From assembly GCA_945931735.1 (NCBI GenBank), contig CAMEPN010000094.1, forward strand, positions 1 to 6,917: a DNA stretch of 6,917 bases, given 5' to 3'. Below, in pieces: positions 6,129 through 6,917 of the stretch (its first letter is position 1; the number at the start of each line of letters is the position of its first letter). Source of the stretch: an uncultured Clostridia bacterium (GTDB lineage Bacteria; Bacillota; Clostridia; Oscillospirales; Ruminococcaceae). Below the pieces are notes generated by a model. It saw nothing but the letters and a program-made list of their open reading frames with translations, did no database searches and was not told where the DNA came from. The position numbers and the translations under genes are program-made.

Positions 6129-6917
6129 TGGTACGACGTTTAAGGCAATTTTACGACACCTTCGGCGACAAGGGCGTGATGTTCGTCATGTTCTCCTTTT
6201 CGGTCGTGGTGAACGCGCTGCTGGCGATGTACATGGAGCTGCCCGCAGTTCACCCCGACGAGATAGGCGTGGCGAGCATTGCCGCATACTATTCCGGTCA
6301 CGACTGGTCGGGGCTGATGAGCGGTATAGGCTATTATTACGGCTATATTCAGGCGCTGCTTTATACTCCGCTGTTCATGATATTCAAGAACCCGTATGCG
6401 CTGTACAAAGCGATGCTTGTCATGAACGGGATCATCATAAGCATTATCCCGCTGATAGTTTACAACATTGCCTCAAGGCTCGGGATAGAGAGCGTATGGA
6501 AAAAGACCGTCACGGCGCTTTGCTGCGGGTTTTATATAACATACGTCTGCCACTCGAAGTTCATATGGAACGAGGCGATATGCAGCCTTATGCCGTGGCT
6601 GCTTATCTGGTGCGTTATGATAACGTGGCAGAGGAACAAGGGCACCTCGAGGTTTTCGATGTCGCTGCTGACGGGGTTTATGTGCGCGGTAGCCTATGCG
6701 GCGCACACGCGGCTCATAGCGGTGGTAATAGCGCTGGTGATCACGGTGATAATCGCGCAGATAATCTCGGGCGAAAAGCTGATGAATCTGCCTGCGTTTC
6801 TGGTTTCGCTTGTCGTTTCGTTCGCGGCGGAGAATTTTGCGGCGGAGCTTATTCGGCAGGCGGTATGGAAAAACTCCGTCGAGGGCAACACCTTTGAAAC
6901 GGAGGCATGGCGTATCG
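6128..6917 (+). CDS. polytopic membrane protein, probable GT-C type glycosyltransferase, 3' end outside window
   Basis: The frame starts at ATG 6128 and stays open to the window end, giving 263 residues (MVRRLRQFYDTFGDKG...). It overlaps the stop of the preceding gene by one base. A basic N-terminus is followed by a first membrane helix (about 16-37) and then a polar loop with HPDE (42-45). An acidic motif in the first outer loop is the hallmark position of the catalytic Asp/Glu in GT-C enzymes such as the ArnT/PMT-like families. Further hydrophobic segments lie at about 70-86, 92-113, 126-142, 148-166, 176-212 (probably two) and 221-240. Coupling to a DPM1-like enzyme suggests that it uses the polyprenyl-linked sugar made by that enzyme, a common arrangement. 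The family call is inferred from topology and this motif; an undefined integral membrane protein is the alternative. An overlapping frame at 6496-6897 is a shadow. Confidence 0.7.
   Translation, partial: MVRRLRQFYDTFGDKGVMFVMFSFSVVVNALLAMYMELPAVHPDEIGVASIAAYYSGHDWSGLMSGIGYYYGYIQALLYTPLFMIFKNPYALYKAMLVMNGIIISIIPLIVYNIASRLGIESVWKKTVTALCCGFYITYVCHSKFIWNEAICSLMPWLLIWCVMITWQRNKGTSRFSMSLLTGFMCAVAYAAHTRLIAVVIALVITVIIAQIISGEKLMNLPAFLVSLVVSFAAENFAAELIRQAVWKNSVEGNTFETEAWRI

Noticed and set aside
6496..6897. 133-codon + strand frame near the window end
   Set aside because: It overlaps the 6128 frame, which is open for 263 codons, coupled to the GT2 stop and rich in membrane helices. The 6496 product has no sensible hydrophobic pattern or ribosome binding site.

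Overview
The window reads as part of a Clostridia chromosome, most likely Oscillospiraceae/Ruminococcus-like. This rests on the rpsD-rpoA-rplQ gene order at the end of the ribosomal protein supercluster, the zinc-free-looking type of S4, strong purine-rich ribosome binding sites, canonical sigma-A promoters, and a Thr/Ala-rich lipoprotein linker after the lipobox. The genus assignment is an inference from recognition, not a search. All genes are on the + strand.

Positions 1-2130 hold the end of the ribosomal/RNA polymerase operon: rpsD (S4, 5' end cut by the window), a structured 189-base gap, rpoA (RNA polymerase alpha), rplQ (L17), and a rho-independent terminator. Positions 2131-4001 hold a self-contained single-gene unit: a gene-free upstream stretch with a repeated GCAC-A/T-AAAATCTG motif, a near-consensus promoter, a small leader hairpin, a 500-residue solute-binding lipoprotein and its own terminator. 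No permease or ATPase gene lies beside it.

Positions 4047-6917 look like a third transcription unit. It has an extended -10 promoter, a leader with competing hairpins, a membrane protein with a prokaryotic RING-type zinc domain and a DUF2628-like region, a family 2 glycosyltransferase with two membrane helices (DPM1-like), and a translationally coupled polytopic membrane protein that runs off the window and may be a GT-C type glycosyltransferase. The last pair suggests a polyprenyl-phosphate-sugar route, in which the GT2 makes a lipid-linked sugar and the GT-C-like protein uses it on the outer face. The RING protein's role is unknown. Codon use shifts sharply between the second and third units: the lipoprotein has no ATA isoleucine codons, while the RING gene uses ATA for about 16 of 19.

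The items most worth a second look are the RING/DUF2628 protein with its structured leader, the structured rpsD-rpoA gap, and the repeated motif upstream of the orphan binding protein. I see no CRISPR array, tRNA, rRNA or insertion sequence.
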